A DNA stretch of 47,036 bases, from assembly GCA_028280565.1 (NCBI GenBank), contig JANQLQ010000078.1, positions 1 to 47,036 of the forward strand, read 5' to 3'. Position numbers and translations under genes: made by a program. The notes under the pieces were generated by a model, which did not search any database, had not been told where the DNA came from, and worked only from the letters and a program-made list of their open reading frames with translations. This document shows positions 16,544-25,550 of this stretch, piece by piece. The stretch is from Fulvivirga sp. (GTDB lineage: Bacteria; Bacteroidota; Bacteroidia; Cytophagales; Cyclobacteriaceae). How positions within the stretch are numbered: position 1 is the first letter of the stretch; every line of letters starts with the position of its first letter.

Positions 16544-19500
16544 CTATGCTTCTATTTTAACTTTTAGTTGATGCTCATCCATTTCCAAAAGTACGCCATC
16601 GGTAAGTTGGTCCGGCATTTCCAAGGAGAGCGCCTGCGTTTCTTGGCAAATATATTCCTTATTTACGTTTAATGCGGCGTTGACCAGGTCCGTATTCTTT
16701 TCAATGTTGATCTTGATCTTATCTTGTACCTCTAACCCCATGTCTTTCCGAATGTTTTGAACACGATTTACCAGGTCACGGGCAATACCTTCCTGTCTCA
16801 GCTCCTCGGACAGTGTAATATCTAATGCCACAGTCACCCGCCCTTGAGAAGCTACTGACCAACCCGGTATGTCCTGGTAATGGATATCCACATCTTCTAA
16901 AGTAAGTGTAATATCACCCGAAGAAATACTGATGCTCAAAGAGCCTTTGGCTTCCAACACGGATATATCATTAACACTCAACTGGTTGATCACCGCGGCA
17001 ATTTCTTTGAGCTTAGGTCCATATTCCTGTCCTAGTTTACGAAAATTGGGCTTGATATTTTTGACCAATATCCCTGACTGGTCATCTACAAACTCAATAT
17101 GCTTCACATTTACCTCGGAAAGGATCAAGTCTTCTACAGCCAGTACCTGCTCTTTGAAATGCTCACTAAGAACAGGCACTAATATTTTAGATAAGGGCTG
17201 TCTCACTTTGATCATATGTTTTTTACGAAGTGAGTGTACCAAAGAAGAAATGTCTTGCGCTAGTGACATTCTTTCCTCTAAGTCGGCATCGATCCTGTCC
17301 TGGTCGGCAACGGGAAAATCTGTTAAGTGCACAGATTCTTCTTCGCTTAATTGTGTCACCGCATTCAAGTCCCTGTAAAGCCTGTCCATATAAAACGGGG
17401 CTATGGGTGAACCCAACTTAGCGATGGTTAACAGGCAAGTATACAGGGTTTGATACGCCGCCTTTTTATCTTCATTGTATTCTCCCCTCCAAAAACGTTT
17501 CCGGTTTAACCTTACGTACCAGTTACTTAAATCATCCACGGTGAAATCCTGTACCAAGCGGGCAGCTTTGGTAGGTTCGTAATCTTCATAGGCTTCATCT
17601 ACCTTGTGGATCACGGTATTCAGCTTAGAAAGTATCCATCGATCACTGCCCGTTCTTTTCGCCATGGGGACTTCCTCCCCCTTAAAATCGAACCCGTCCA
17701 GGTTAGCATAAAGAGCGAAAAAAGAATATGTATTTTGTAAAGTGCTGAAGAATCGTCTTTGCACCTCGGTAATCCCCTCGAGATTAAATTTCAGGTTATC
17801 CCAAGGGTTTGCATTCACTATCATGTACCAACGGGTGGCATCCGGTCCATACTTGTCCAGGGTCTCGAAAGGATCAACGGCATTACCCAATCGTTTTGAC
17901 ATCTTATTGCCATTTTTATCCAGCACCAGGCCATTCGCGATAACATTTTTGAACGCCACATTATCGTAAAGCATGACGGCGATGGCATGGAGTGTGAAGA
18001 ACCAACCGCGGGTCTGGTCTACCCCTTCAGCAATGAAATCCGCCGGGAAACTGGCCTCAAAAACATTTTTGTTTTCAAAAGGATGGTGCCATTGGGCATA
18101 AGGCATAGCCCCTGAGTCAAACCATACGTCCACCAGGTCTGGCTCGCGGAACATTTTCTGCCCGTTATTACCGGTCAAAACGATATCATCTACATAGGGC
18201 CTGTGCAAGTCAAAATCCAATGGCAGAGGTGCTTGCATGTATCCAGACTCGATCGATTTCTGCACCTCTAGCTGTAGCTCTTGTATTGAGCCTATGCATT
18301 TGGTTTCGCTACGATCCTCCGACACCCAAATGGGCAGTGGCGTACCCCAAAACCGGGATCGCGATAAGTTCCAATCTACCAGGTTCTCTAGCCAATTACC
18401 AAACCTGCCCGTACCTGTAGCCCCCGGTTTCCAGTTGATAGTCTTATTATATTCTACCAATTTATCCTTCAGCGCCGTAGTACGGATAAACCAAGCATCC
18501 AATGGATAGTACAGCACGGGTTTGTCTGTGCGCCAGCAGTGAGGGTAAGAATGTTCGTACTTTTCTACCTTAAAGGCTTTGTTCTCTATTTTTAGTTTTA
18601 TTGCGATCTGTACGTCCAAGGATTTGTCCGGGGCTTCTCCGTCAGCATAGTATTCATTCTTAACGTACATACCGGCAAAATCCGTGATCTCTTTCACATA
18701 CCGTCCTTGCTTATCCACGATAGGCACATTATTGCCTTCATCATCTTGTACCAGTATGGCTCCTATGCCTGACTGCTGTGCTACCCGGTAGTCATCAGCA
18801 CCAAATGTAGGGGAGATATGTACGATGCCTGTGCCATCTTCCGTGCTCACAAAATCACCGGGGATCACCCGGAAAGCCGGGCTGTTAGGTTGAACATAAG
18901 GCAGTAATTGTTCATATTCTATCCCAACGAGGTCCGCTCCTTTCACTTCCTCTACGATTTCATAAGGGATAAGATTGTCGCCCTCTTTGTAGTCCTCTAT
19001 CTTTAGAGCAGAGGCTTTTTCATTGAAGTAAGCTCCTGTACGATCCTTGGCCAGGATGACGGTGATTTCTTTAAAAGTATAAGCATTAAAAGTCCTGACC
19101 TTTACGTAATCGATCTTCTCGCCTACCGCTAACGCACTATTCCCCGCCAAAGTCCAAGGCGTGGTCGTCCATGCCAGCAAGTATTCATTTTCCGTCCCTT
19201 TTCTCTTGAACTGTGCAGTGACAGTCGTGTCTTTCACATCCCTGTAAGTGCCGGGCATATTGAGCTCATGCGAGCTTAGGCCCGTTCCGGCAGCTGGCGA
19301 ATAGGGCTGTATGGTGTAACCTTTATAGAGCAGGTCCTTATCATAAAACTGCTTGAGCAAATGCCAGAGGGATTCGACGTAATTCCTGTCAAAGGTAACG
19401 TAAGGGTCGTCGAGGTCTACCCAGTACCCCATACGTTCCGTGAGTTCATCCCATTGGTCTTTATACTTCATTACGGTCTCACGACAGCGCTGATTGTACT

Positions 19501-19843
19501 CTGCCACGGATATGCTCTTGCCGATATCTTCCTTTGTGATCCCCAATTCTTTCTCTACTTTCAACTCTACAGGCAAGCCATGCGTATCCCACCCGCCTTT
19601 ACGTTTTACTTGGAATCCTTTCTGGGTCTTGTAGCGGCAAAATATATCTTTCACGGCTCTCGCCATGACATGGTGAATACCCGGTGTACCATTCGCAGAA
19701 GGCGGGCCTTCATAGAAGGTAAAACCAGGCTTTCCCTCGCGAGTGGTTATGGATTTTTCAAAGACCTTATTTTCTTTCCAAAAGCCAAGTACTTCCTTCG
19801 CTAACTCGGCATAATTGAGTCCTTTATACTCCCTATATTTCAT
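16544..19843 (-). CDS. ileS: Isoleucyl-tRNA synthetase, type with GIHH signature
   Basis: 1099 residues; charges tRNA-Ile. Class I core with KMSKR at 647-651, an editing (CP1) domain at about 200-410 containing AWTTTPWTLAGNSAL and GTGIVHISPTFGADDY, and an anticodon-binding C-terminal half with the long extension of the eukaryote-like IleRS2 group. The HIGH motif is noteworthy: the canonical H-x-G-H position reads Gly55-Ile-His57-His58, i.e. the first and third residues are swapped. Published work on IleRS2 links this G-x-H-H form to very strong mupirocin resistance; resistance of this enzyme is inferred. ATG start. lspA follows after 5 bp. Confidence 0.97.
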   Translation of the reverse strand: MKYREYKGLNYAELAKEVLGFWKENKVFEKSITTREGKPGFTFYEGPPSANGTPGIHHVMARAVKDIFCRYKTQKGFQVKRKGGWDTHGLPVELKVEKELGITKEDIGKSISVAEYNQRCRETVMKYKDQWDELTERMGYWVDLDDPYVTFDRNYVESLWHLLKQFYDKDLLYKGYTIQPYSPAAGTGLSSHELNMPGTYRDVKDTTVTAQFKRKGTENEYLLAWTTTPWTLAGNSALAVGEKIDYVKVRTFNAYTFKEITVILAKDRTGAYFNEKASALKIEDYKEGDNLIPYEIVEEVKGADLVGIEYEQLLPYVQPNSPAFRVIPGDFVSTEDGTGIVHISPTFGADDYRVAQQSGIGAILVQDDEGNNVPIVDKQGRYVKEITDFAGMYVKNEYYADGEAPDKSLDVQIAIKLKIENKAFKVEKYEHSYPHCWRTDKPVLYYPLDAWFIRTTALKDKLVEYNKTINWKPGATGTGRFGNWLENLVDWNLSRSRFWGTPLPIWVSEDRSETKCIGSIQELQLEVQKSIESGYMQAPLPLDFDLHRPYVDDIVLTGNNGQKMFREPDLVDVWFDSGAMPYAQWHHPFENKNVFEASFPADFIAEGVDQTRGWFFTLHAIAVMLYDNVAFKNVIANGLVLDKNGNKMSKRLGNAVDPFETLDKYGPDATRWYMIVNANPWDNLKFNLEGITEVQRRFFSTLQNTYSFFALYANLDGFDFKGEEVPMAKRTGSDRWILSKLNTVIHKVDEAYEDYEPTKAARLVQDFTVDDLSNWYVRLNRKRFWRGEYNEDKKAAYQTLYTCLLTIAKLGSPIAPFYMDRLYRDLNAVTQLSEEESVHLTDFPVADQDRIDADLEERMSLAQDISSLVHSLRKKHMIKVRQPLSKILVPVLSEHFKEQVLAVEDLILSEVNVKHIEFVDDQSGILVKNIKPNFRKLGQEYGPKLKEIAAVINQLSVNDISVLEAKGSLSISISSGDITLTLEDVDIHYQDIPGWSVASQGRVTVALDITLSEELRQEGIARDLVNRVQNIRKDMGLEVQDKIKINIEKNTDLVNAALNVNKEYICQETQALSLEMPDQLTDGVLLEMDEHQLKVKIEA

Positions 19844-19913
19844 TTGTAATACTATACTCTTTTAAAAGTAGTGTTATGATCCTCTACCTCATTGCACCAA
19901 AAAACTACATGTC

Positions 19914-22349
19914 TCATGAGTTGATCTCGCCCGGAACGTCCTCCTTTTCCTGCGCCACGCGGATCTGCGAAAGATCTATTTCCTCATCTTCATCCTCTAC
20001 ATAGAAGCCGTCGTCATATTGCTCTATTAACGGATGCTTATCCTTTTTCCTCTTGCCATCATCAAAGGTCAACAAGAGAGACGGGAGCAAAATGAGGTTA
20101 GTGATCATAGCTATTAACAAGGTAATGGAGGTCAAAATTCCCAAAGCCACGGTGCCTCCAAAGCTTGAGGCTGCAAAGATCACAAATCCTGCGAACAAGA
20201 TGATAGAAGTATACATCATGCTGGCGCCGGTTTCTCTTAAACTTTTACTCACTGCCAATGGCACAAAAAACCGGTTGGCAAATAATTCCTGCCGGTACTT
20301 CGCTAAAAAATGGATGGAATCATCTACCGAAATCCCGAAAACAATACTGAAAATTAAGGCCGTGCTGGGTTTCAAAGGAATACCGGCAAATCCCATGATA
20401 CCCGCCGTGATCATAAGCGGGATGATATTGGGGATCAGTGATATAATGATCATTCTCAAATTGGCAAAAAGAATGGCCATAATAATTGAAATGATCACGA
20501 AAGCCAGGAACAGGCTAAATTGAAGATTTTCGATCAAAAACTTATTCCCTTTAATAAAAAGTGGTGTAGTACCTGTAATACTGACATTAAGCTTACTACC
20601 GGAAAACAAGGTATCAATCTTAGGTTGGATCACCTGGCTCACCAGGGAATCCATTTTATATGAGCCAATATCTGCTACTTGCATAGATATGCGCATCTTC
20701 TGCAGGGTAGAATCCACGAAGGAACTAAATAGCCCAGAACTATCGGATTCATCCCTCATATACCTCAGGATCCGCCCCTTTTCTCCCTCACGCGTCGGTA
20801 TACCGTACCATCGCGGATTGTTATTGTAATATGCCTGCCGGGAAGCCTTTACAAAACTCACCAAAGACAGGGGTTCGGATATATCTTTTTGTTCTGCTAA
20901 AAAGATTTCCAGCTCCTCTATCTTTTTTAGATTCCGTAGGTTTATGGCCCCGCGCCGTTTATCCGTATCCACCACGATCTCTAGGGGCATCACACCACTA
21001 AAGTGCTCTTCAAAAAAGGCCAAGTCCTTTTTAATATCACTATCCGCAGGTATATCGTCTACCATGTAAGATACCGTTTCTATTTTAGTGGTTCCGTATA
21101 AGGAAATGACTACAATTGCTATGGTGGTAACATAAATAAAAATGCGGTGCCGGTGTACCAGCAAGTCCATTTGCGTAAGGGAAAAGTCCAGCATTTTGAA
21201 TTTAAGATGCTTCAGTTGGTGTCCCTTAGGTGGCGGCAGCCATGAGAATACCGCGGGAATAAGCACAATGCTGACCACAAAAGTGGCCATAATGTTAATG
21301 CCTGCGACTATGCCAAACTCTTTCAAAATAACAATATCCGTGGTAGCCAAGACCAGGAACCCTATGGCCGTGGTAAAGTTGGTGATAAGTGTGACCAGCC
21401 CAATTTTCCTTACTACACGGCTGATGGCCATCATTTTGTTACCGTGCCTTTCAAACTCCTGGTGGTATTTATTCAGGAGATATACGCTATTTGGGATCCC
21501 TATGACCACAATAACGGGAGGAATAAGCCCGGTAAGCAGTGTGATCTGGTACCCAAATAATGTCAGTGAGCCTAACACCCAGACTACAACCACACCGATG
21601 ATCGTCATCGGGAACACTACCGCATCCCACGTCCTGAAAAACAGGAAAAGGATCAGTGCCGTAACGACCACCGAAAGGAACAGGAATATCTGCATTTCAT
21701 TCCTGACCTTCCCAGCTACCACAGACCGCACAAAAGGTAGGCCCGCATAATGAAGATCGATACCCGTAGATTCCTCAAAAGCATTTCCTGCCGCTATAAT
21801 ATTTTCGGTAAGTTGCAGACGACTGGGGGAATTTAACACGTCTTTGTTAATAGAGATCAAAAGCACGGTAGCCCCGTTTTGAGCATTCACCAGCCTGCCG
21901 GTATAAAACCTTTGGTCTAAAGCAACTTGCAGCAGGCTGTCAAACTCCTCTTTTGTGCCCGGGGTTCCTGTGAACACCGACTCCAAGGTGAGCTTGTTCT
22001 CAGCGGTGTCTTTTTTAAGCCTTTTGATCAATGGGAGAGAAACCACACTGTTCACGCCTTCCAACTCGCTGATCTTTAAACTTAGTCCCCGCAACTGGTC
22101 AAATTTCTCCCCAGTGTAAACACTGCTATCCTTAAGACCTATGGCCATCAAGTTCCCATCCTCCCCGAACAACTCCTTAAAATCCATAAACGCCACCATA
22201 TCGGGGTCGTCACTGGGCACAGTACTGCTTAGGTTATAGCTCATCTCTACCTTTCGGGCATGATAGCCCATAAACGCAGTTACTCCTGCCAGCACAAGTA
22301 CCAACAGGAGTCGATTTTTGATGATGTTATGCGAGAGTTTAGTCCACAT
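19914..22349 (-). CDS. RND/MMPL-superfamily membrane transporter
   Basis: 811 residues with the duplicated RND layout: one helix (about 13-28), a periplasmic domain, five helices (about 220-370), another helix (about 403-420), a second periplasmic domain, and five helices (about 608-765), ending in a strongly acidic cytoplasmic tail. The second repeat carries GISVDDSIHFLAKYRQEL (672-689), whose paired aspartates are typical proton-relay residues of MMPL/Patched-like proteins; the equivalent place in the first repeat, GIPNSVYLLNKYHQEF (284-299), lacks them. Such proteins export lipids, hopanoids or hydrophobic compounds; the substrate is unknown. No membrane-fusion or TolC partner is adjacent, which argues against a tripartite drug pump. 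Confidence 0.9.
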   Translation of the reverse strand: MWTKLSHNIIKNRLLLVLVLAGVTAFMGYHARKVEMSYNLSSTVPSDDPDMVAFMDFKELFGEDGNLMAIGLKDSSVYTGEKFDQLRGLSLKISELEGVNSVVSLPLIKRLKKDTAENKLTLESVFTGTPGTKEEFDSLLQVALDQRFYTGRLVNAQNGATVLLISINKDVLNSPSRLQLTENIIAAGNAFEESTGIDLHYAGLPFVRSVVAGKVRNEMQIFLFLSVVVTALILFLFFRTWDAVVFPMTIIGVVVVWVLGSLTLFGYQITLLTGLIPPVIVVIGIPNSVYLLNKYHQEFERHGNKMMAISRVVRKIGLVTLITNFTTAIGFLVLATTDIVILKEFGIVAGINIMATFVVSIVLIPAVFSWLPPPKGHQLKHLKFKMLDFSLTQMDLLVHRHRIFIYVTTIAIVVISLYGTTKIETVSYMVDDIPADSDIKKDLAFFEEHFSGVMPLEIVVDTDKRRGAINLRNLKKIEELEIFLAEQKDISEPLSLVSFVKASRQAYYNNNPRWYGIPTREGEKGRILRYMRDESDSSGLFSSFVDSTLQKMRISMQVADIGSYKMDSLVSQVIQPKIDTLFSGSKLNVSITGTTPLFIKGNKFLIENLQFSLFLAFVIISIIMAILFANLRMIIISLIPNIIPLMITAGIMGFAGIPLKPSTALIFSIVFGISVDDSIHFLAKYRQELFANRFFVPLAVSKSLRETGASMMYTSIILFAGFVIFAASSFGGTVALGILTSITLLIAMITNLILLPSLLLTFDDGKRKKDKHPLIEQYDDGFYVEDEDEEIDLSQIRVAQEKEDVPGEINS

Positions 22350-22372
22350 AAAAAAGAAACCACAAAGGTAAT

Positions 22373-22380
22373 GATTTTAC
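22373..22380 (-). promoter_or_regulatory. Candidate -7 element of the RND transporter promoter
   Basis: On the minus strand TACCTTTG is a perfect TAnnTTTG match, 23 nt ahead of the ATG at 22349 and inside the 56-bp gap after dgt. The region 19-21 bp further upstream has no TTG, so only half of the promoter is supported. Confidence 0.4.
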
Positions 22381-22405
22381 CCTGAATCTATACTTAACGT
22401 AGATT

Positions 22406-23740
22406 TTATGAATTGGGTAAGGAAATACCTTTAATCTTTCTAAAAAGTGAAATGGCATGCCTATCGGTAAGGCCGGAAACAAAGTCTACACAACACATCA
22501 AGACATGATAAACGTTCGAGGTTTGTTCTTCAATATCATTTAAGATCTCCTGCGGGAGAAGCCGTAAGGCGGCTTGATTTCTCTTAAATTTATTTCCCCT
22601 TACTTTGTTTTCTACAGCGGCCGTTACAAAAGTATCCAACAACCCTGGCAGTACTTCGAACCCGGCAATCTCTATATCCACCACCTGCCTGGACTGGTAT
22701 ATTTTATTGATGGAAAGGTCAATGACCTCGGCCAATACCCGGGAAGCCGGTATAGCTTCTGCCAAGGCCGTATCAAACTCACCCTTTAACAACTCCTGTT
22801 CCTTATCCAGGAATAACTCAGTACATTGCTCTACTAACTCCCCTATGGCAATAGCCCGAAGGGTACTGATGCGTTCATTAAGACTATTGATCTTTTCCAG
22901 CTTAGCGGGTTTGAATTTATCCCCCAGGATACTGGCATAAAGGGCCACAGCATCGTCATAGCTGACCAAACCTAACCGGCAACCATCTTCCAAATCAATT
23001 AAATGGTAGCAAATATCATCCGCCGCTTCTACCAAAAATGTAAGCGGGTGCCGGCTCCATGAATATTCGCCACGACTGATCAAACCTGTGGAACTGGCAA
23101 TAGTTTGAAAAGCTTCTTTCTCCCCTTGGAAAAAGCCATACTTCTTTTGACTTCGCCTGGCTGGGTCTGGTTTTTCGATAAGCGATTGCCTGGGGTATTT
23201 GCTAAATGCCGCCAAGGTGGCGTAGGTTAATCTTAAGCCTTGATAGCGTTCTTTGTTTAAAATGCGAAAACCTTGCGCGTTTCCTTCAAATTGTGACAGG
23301 TCGGCCCATTGGAATTTATCTACCATTTCTTGGTACTGCTGCCCGGCACCCACCTTAAAAAACTCGGAGATGGCATCTTCCCCGGAATGTCCGAAGGGTG
23401 GATTACCTATATCATGTGCTAAGGCCGCTGCCGCCACTATGGCACCAAAATCGTGGATAGAATACTTACGTAATAGCCCTGGGTGCCTGTCTAGCACCAC
23501 CTGGCCTACCTTTTTTCCTAACGACCGGGCTACACTAGAGACTTCCAGGCTATGGGTCAAACGGGTATGGACAAAATCATCCTCCGGCAGGGGGTGTACC
23601 TGTGTCTTATCTTGCAACCTGCGGAACGGGTGGGAAAAAATGATACGGTCATAGTCTTGTTCAAAAGCACTACGGCTATGCTGTTCTACTTGCCTTTTTT
23701 CGCCAAATCGGCGATTGGATAAAAGTTCTTCCCAATTCAT
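22406..23740 (-). CDS. dgt: dGTP triphosphohydrolase
   Basis: Hydrolyses dGTP (and possibly other dNTPs) to the nucleoside and triphosphate. About 444 residues. HD-domain metal ligands are visible in FVHTRLTHSLEVSS, ALAHDIGNPPFGHSGEDA (the His-Asp pair) and the downstream EAADDICYHLIDLED aspartate. The early IFSHPFRRLQDKTQVHPL motif is characteristic of bacterial dGTPases. The frame is open to an ATG at 23761; I prefer the third ATG at 23740 because family members begin with a MNWEELL-like sequence there. No Shine-Dalgarno sequence resolves this. Confidence 0.95.
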   Translation of the reverse strand: MNWEELLSNRRFGEKRQVEQHSRSAFEQDYDRIIFSHPFRRLQDKTQVHPLPEDDFVHTRLTHSLEVSSVARSLGKKVGQVVLDRHPGLLRKYSIHDFGAIVAAAALAHDIGNPPFGHSGEDAISEFFKVGAGQQYQEMVDKFQWADLSQFEGNAQGFRILNKERYQGLRLTYATLAAFSKYPRQSLIEKPDPARRSQKKYGFFQGEKEAFQTIASSTGLISRGEYSWSRHPLTFLVEAADDICYHLIDLEDGCRLGLVSYDDAVALYASILGDKFKPAKLEKINSLNERISTLRAIAIGELVEQCTELFLDKEQELLKGEFDTALAEAIPASRVLAEVIDLSINKIYQSRQVVDIEIAGFEVLPGLLDTFVTAAVENKVRGNKFKRNQAALRLLPQEILNDIEEQTSNVYHVLMCCVDFVSGLTDRHAISLFRKIKGISLPNS

Positions 23741-23761
23741 ACTATTCATATTGGTTATCAT

Positions 23762-24032
23762 CGGATAGCCATTGGCCTGCTAAGGTAGTCGAAATTTACG
23801 GATGAAAAACGCCTATCCTGGCGAAACGCCCGAGTGTTAAGTTAAGAGTAATTGGACAGTTAGCTATTTTTTCCAATCCCGTTCTTAAAGTCGGCAATAG
23901 GCAAAAAGCAATCGGCAACCCCCTATTTTTTTGCCTACTGCCCTTTGTCTATTGCCGACTGATCGAGAACCTTCCAATACCTCAAGCATAATCATCCTGT
24001 ACCCCATACGTCATTTGAGCCTTAACTTAACA
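23762..24032. other. dgt-LD-carboxypeptidase intergenic region
   Basis: About 70 bp next to dgt hold its upstream region, where I see only a weak TAAATTTC -7-like sequence on the minus strand. The remainder is the inverted-repeat element described separately. No gene. Confidence 0.7.
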
Positions 24033-24034
24033 CT
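23833..24034 (-). repeat. MITE-like inverted-repeat element, copy 1
   Basis: A 202-bp element bounded by a perfect 14-bp terminal inverted repeat: AGTGTTAAGTTAAG at 23833-23846 and CTTAACTTAACACT at 24021-24034. It is clearly homologous, in opposite orientation, to 36383-36568. The core can form a hairpin with 20-nt arms at 23890-23909 and 23940-23959 (both ending in GTCGGCAATAG or its complement), 17 of 20 positions complementary as DNA. It encodes nothing. The right end overlaps the TAG stop codon (24033-24035) of the LD-carboxypeptidase gene. Non-autonomous transposable element or structured 3' repeat are both possible; no clear target duplication is visible. Confidence 0.75.
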
Positions 24035-24935
24035 AGGAGTCAAAGGTCATTTTAGACATGGGCTGACCAACTTCCAGGCTTGTATTGCGCATAAGAGGGA
24101 TTGAATAATTGGGGATCTCGTGGCCTATGGCAAAGTTAAAGGCAACCGGGTAGCTATATTCTTTCACCCTATCCATGATCAACTCTTCGATAGACATCCC
24201 TAACGGGATCTGGGTGTCTTTCATTTGTGAAAAATCTCCTATGACCAAGCCTTCCAGCCGATCCAATTTTTGTGCTCTTTTAAGCTGCGTGAGCATCCGG
24301 TCTATTTTGTATAGGTATTCATCGACCTCCTCGAGAAAAAGTAGCTTACCGGCGGTTTGCACCTCGCTGGCAGTTCCCAAACTATCGACCAGCAGTGAAA
24401 GGTTACCTCCCACCACTTGGCCTTCAGCCTTACCATGACGGTCCAGGGCATGGGATTCGGCTTCAATCATACCCCTATCTTCAAAAAGTAATTTCTCCAA
24501 GCTCTTGATTGAAGAACTGGCATTCATATATTCAAACTGTACTGGCATGAACCCATGAATACTCTCCAGGTCCATGCGATTTAGTGCCAAATGCAGCGCT
24601 GTAATGTCACTGAATCCAATGATCCACTTAGGGGTTCTGCGCAAAGCGGACAAATCTAGGTCATCTAAAATGCGTGTTATTCCATACCCTCCCCTTGCAC
24701 AAAAAACAGCTTTTACCCGGTCATTATTGATCATCTCTTGCAGGTCCGAAAGGCGTTGGCGGTCTGTGCCGGCAAAGTAGCCGTGCTGACCAAAAAGGTG
24801 CTTCCCTTTCACAACCTCTAAACCCCATGCCTGGAAAGTTCCCAGCGCCGTTTTTACTTGGTGTTCTGCGATGGTCCTGGAAGGTGCCACTAGTCCAACG
24901 GCATCCCCGGGGTTCAATGAAGGTGGTCTGATCAT
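24033..24935 (-). CDS. LD-carboxypeptidase (peptidase family S66)
   Basis: 300 residues, complete. Removes the terminal D-alanine from murein tetrapeptides during peptidoglycan recycling; the related MccF group cleaves microcin C, but context favours murein. Predicted Ser-Glu-His triad: Ser109 in IIGFSDITALH, Glu202 in LFLEEVDEYLYKIDRML and His272 in FAIGHE. ARGGYG at 80-85 is also typical. No signal peptide, so cytoplasmic. An intrinsic terminator ends only about 6 bp before its ATG, so expression may depend on readthrough or on a promoter within the terminator region. Its TAG stop coincides with the end of the MITE-like element. Confidence 0.94.
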   Translation of the reverse strand: MIRPPSLNPGDAVGLVAPSRTIAEHQVKTALGTFQAWGLEVVKGKHLFGQHGYFAGTDRQRLSDLQEMINNDRVKAVFCARGGYGITRILDDLDLSALRRTPKWIIGFSDITALHLALNRMDLESIHGFMPVQFEYMNASSSIKSLEKLLFEDRGMIEAESHALDRHGKAEGQVVGGNLSLLVDSLGTASEVQTAGKLLFLEEVDEYLYKIDRMLTQLKRAQKLDRLEGLVIGDFSQMKDTQIPLGMSIEELIMDRVKEYSYPVAFNFAIGHEIPNYSIPLMRNTSLEVGQPMSKMTFDS

Positions 24936-24940
24936 TTAAC

Positions 24941-24968
24941 AAAAAAGCTCTCCTGGAGTGAGAGCTTT
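24941..24968 (-). terminator. Intrinsic terminator of the yqeY-to-ompH run
   Basis: On the minus strand a 9-bp perfect stem (AAAGCTCTC / GAGAGCTTT; 24960-24968 with 24944-24952) with a 7-nt loop runs straight into six T residues (24941-24946). It lies 25 bp after the second ompH stop, and is the only textbook rho-independent terminator I see in the window. Confidence 0.85.
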
Positions 24969-24993
24969 CAATGGGTAAAAGTGTTTCTTTTCT

Positions 24994-25527
24994 TTAATTG
25001 CCGGTAGGTGTAATACCCATTTTCTTTAATACGGCATCGGAGATATCAAATTTCTCGTCGGCATAAAGAACCACATCAATTCCGCCCACCTGGCCATTTA
25101 AAATGTGAGTGTACCCTTCTTCTTTGGCTACTGCTTCGATATTGTTACCTACTTTGGTGTATAAAGGCTCCATAAGCTCGGCGGTTTTCTTTTGAAGAGA
25201 ACCTTGAGCGTCCTGTTGGAACTTCTGTATCCTTTGTTCAAGCTGTGCCAGCTCTGTTTCTTTTTCTTTTCTAACGGCATCTAGCATGGTAGCGGCCCCA
25301 GCATTATAGGCTTGGAGTTTTTGTTGGTATTCCTGGACCTTCGCCTGCAACTGGTTTTGCAATTGCGTGTTGGTTGTCTGCAATTGACTTTCAACCTCTT
25401 TTGACTCAGGCATTTGGCTTAAAATATAATCTACATCCGCATAGCCTATTTTCATGGTGGCCTGGGAATACCCGCAGACACCCACTAAACTAAAAGCTAA
25501 AACTGCTAGTAACGATTTCTGTCTCAT
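24994..25527 (-). CDS. OmpH/Skp-family periplasmic chaperone (second copy)
   Basis: 177 residues: signal peptide (about 1-22), then KIGYADVDYILSQMP, the strand motif of OmpH/Skp, a long glutamine-rich coiled coil (about 45-120) and a C-terminal strand region. Skp proteins form trimers that hold unfolded outer-membrane proteins in the periplasm. It lies 23 bp after another ompH gene and downstream of bamA, the insertase it should feed. The two OmpH proteins differ in coiled-coil composition (this one Gln/Ala-rich, the other Lys/Glu-rich), suggesting non-identical clients. Last gene before the terminator. Confidence 0.93.
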   Translation of the reverse strand: MRQKSLLAVLAFSLVGVCGYSQATMKIGYADVDYILSQMPESKEVESQLQTTNTQLQNQLQAKVQEYQQKLQAYNAGAATMLDAVRKEKETELAQLEQRIQKFQQDAQGSLQKKTAELMEPLYTKVGNNIEAVAKEEGYTHILNGQVGGIDVVLYADEKFDISDAVLKKMGITPTGN

Positions 25528-25550
25528 GATTTTATTTATTAAAAACTATT

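Noticed and set aside
15879-19843. A dksA/traR-like gene between ileS and lspA, expected from other Bacteroidota
   Set aside because: Only 5 bp separate the two genes here, so it is absent from this locus.
23890-23959. Repeated TCGGCAA-like units that suggest a CRISPR or tandem repeat
   Set aside because: Units are irregular in spacing, partly inverted and belong to one hairpin; no spacers and no cas genes.
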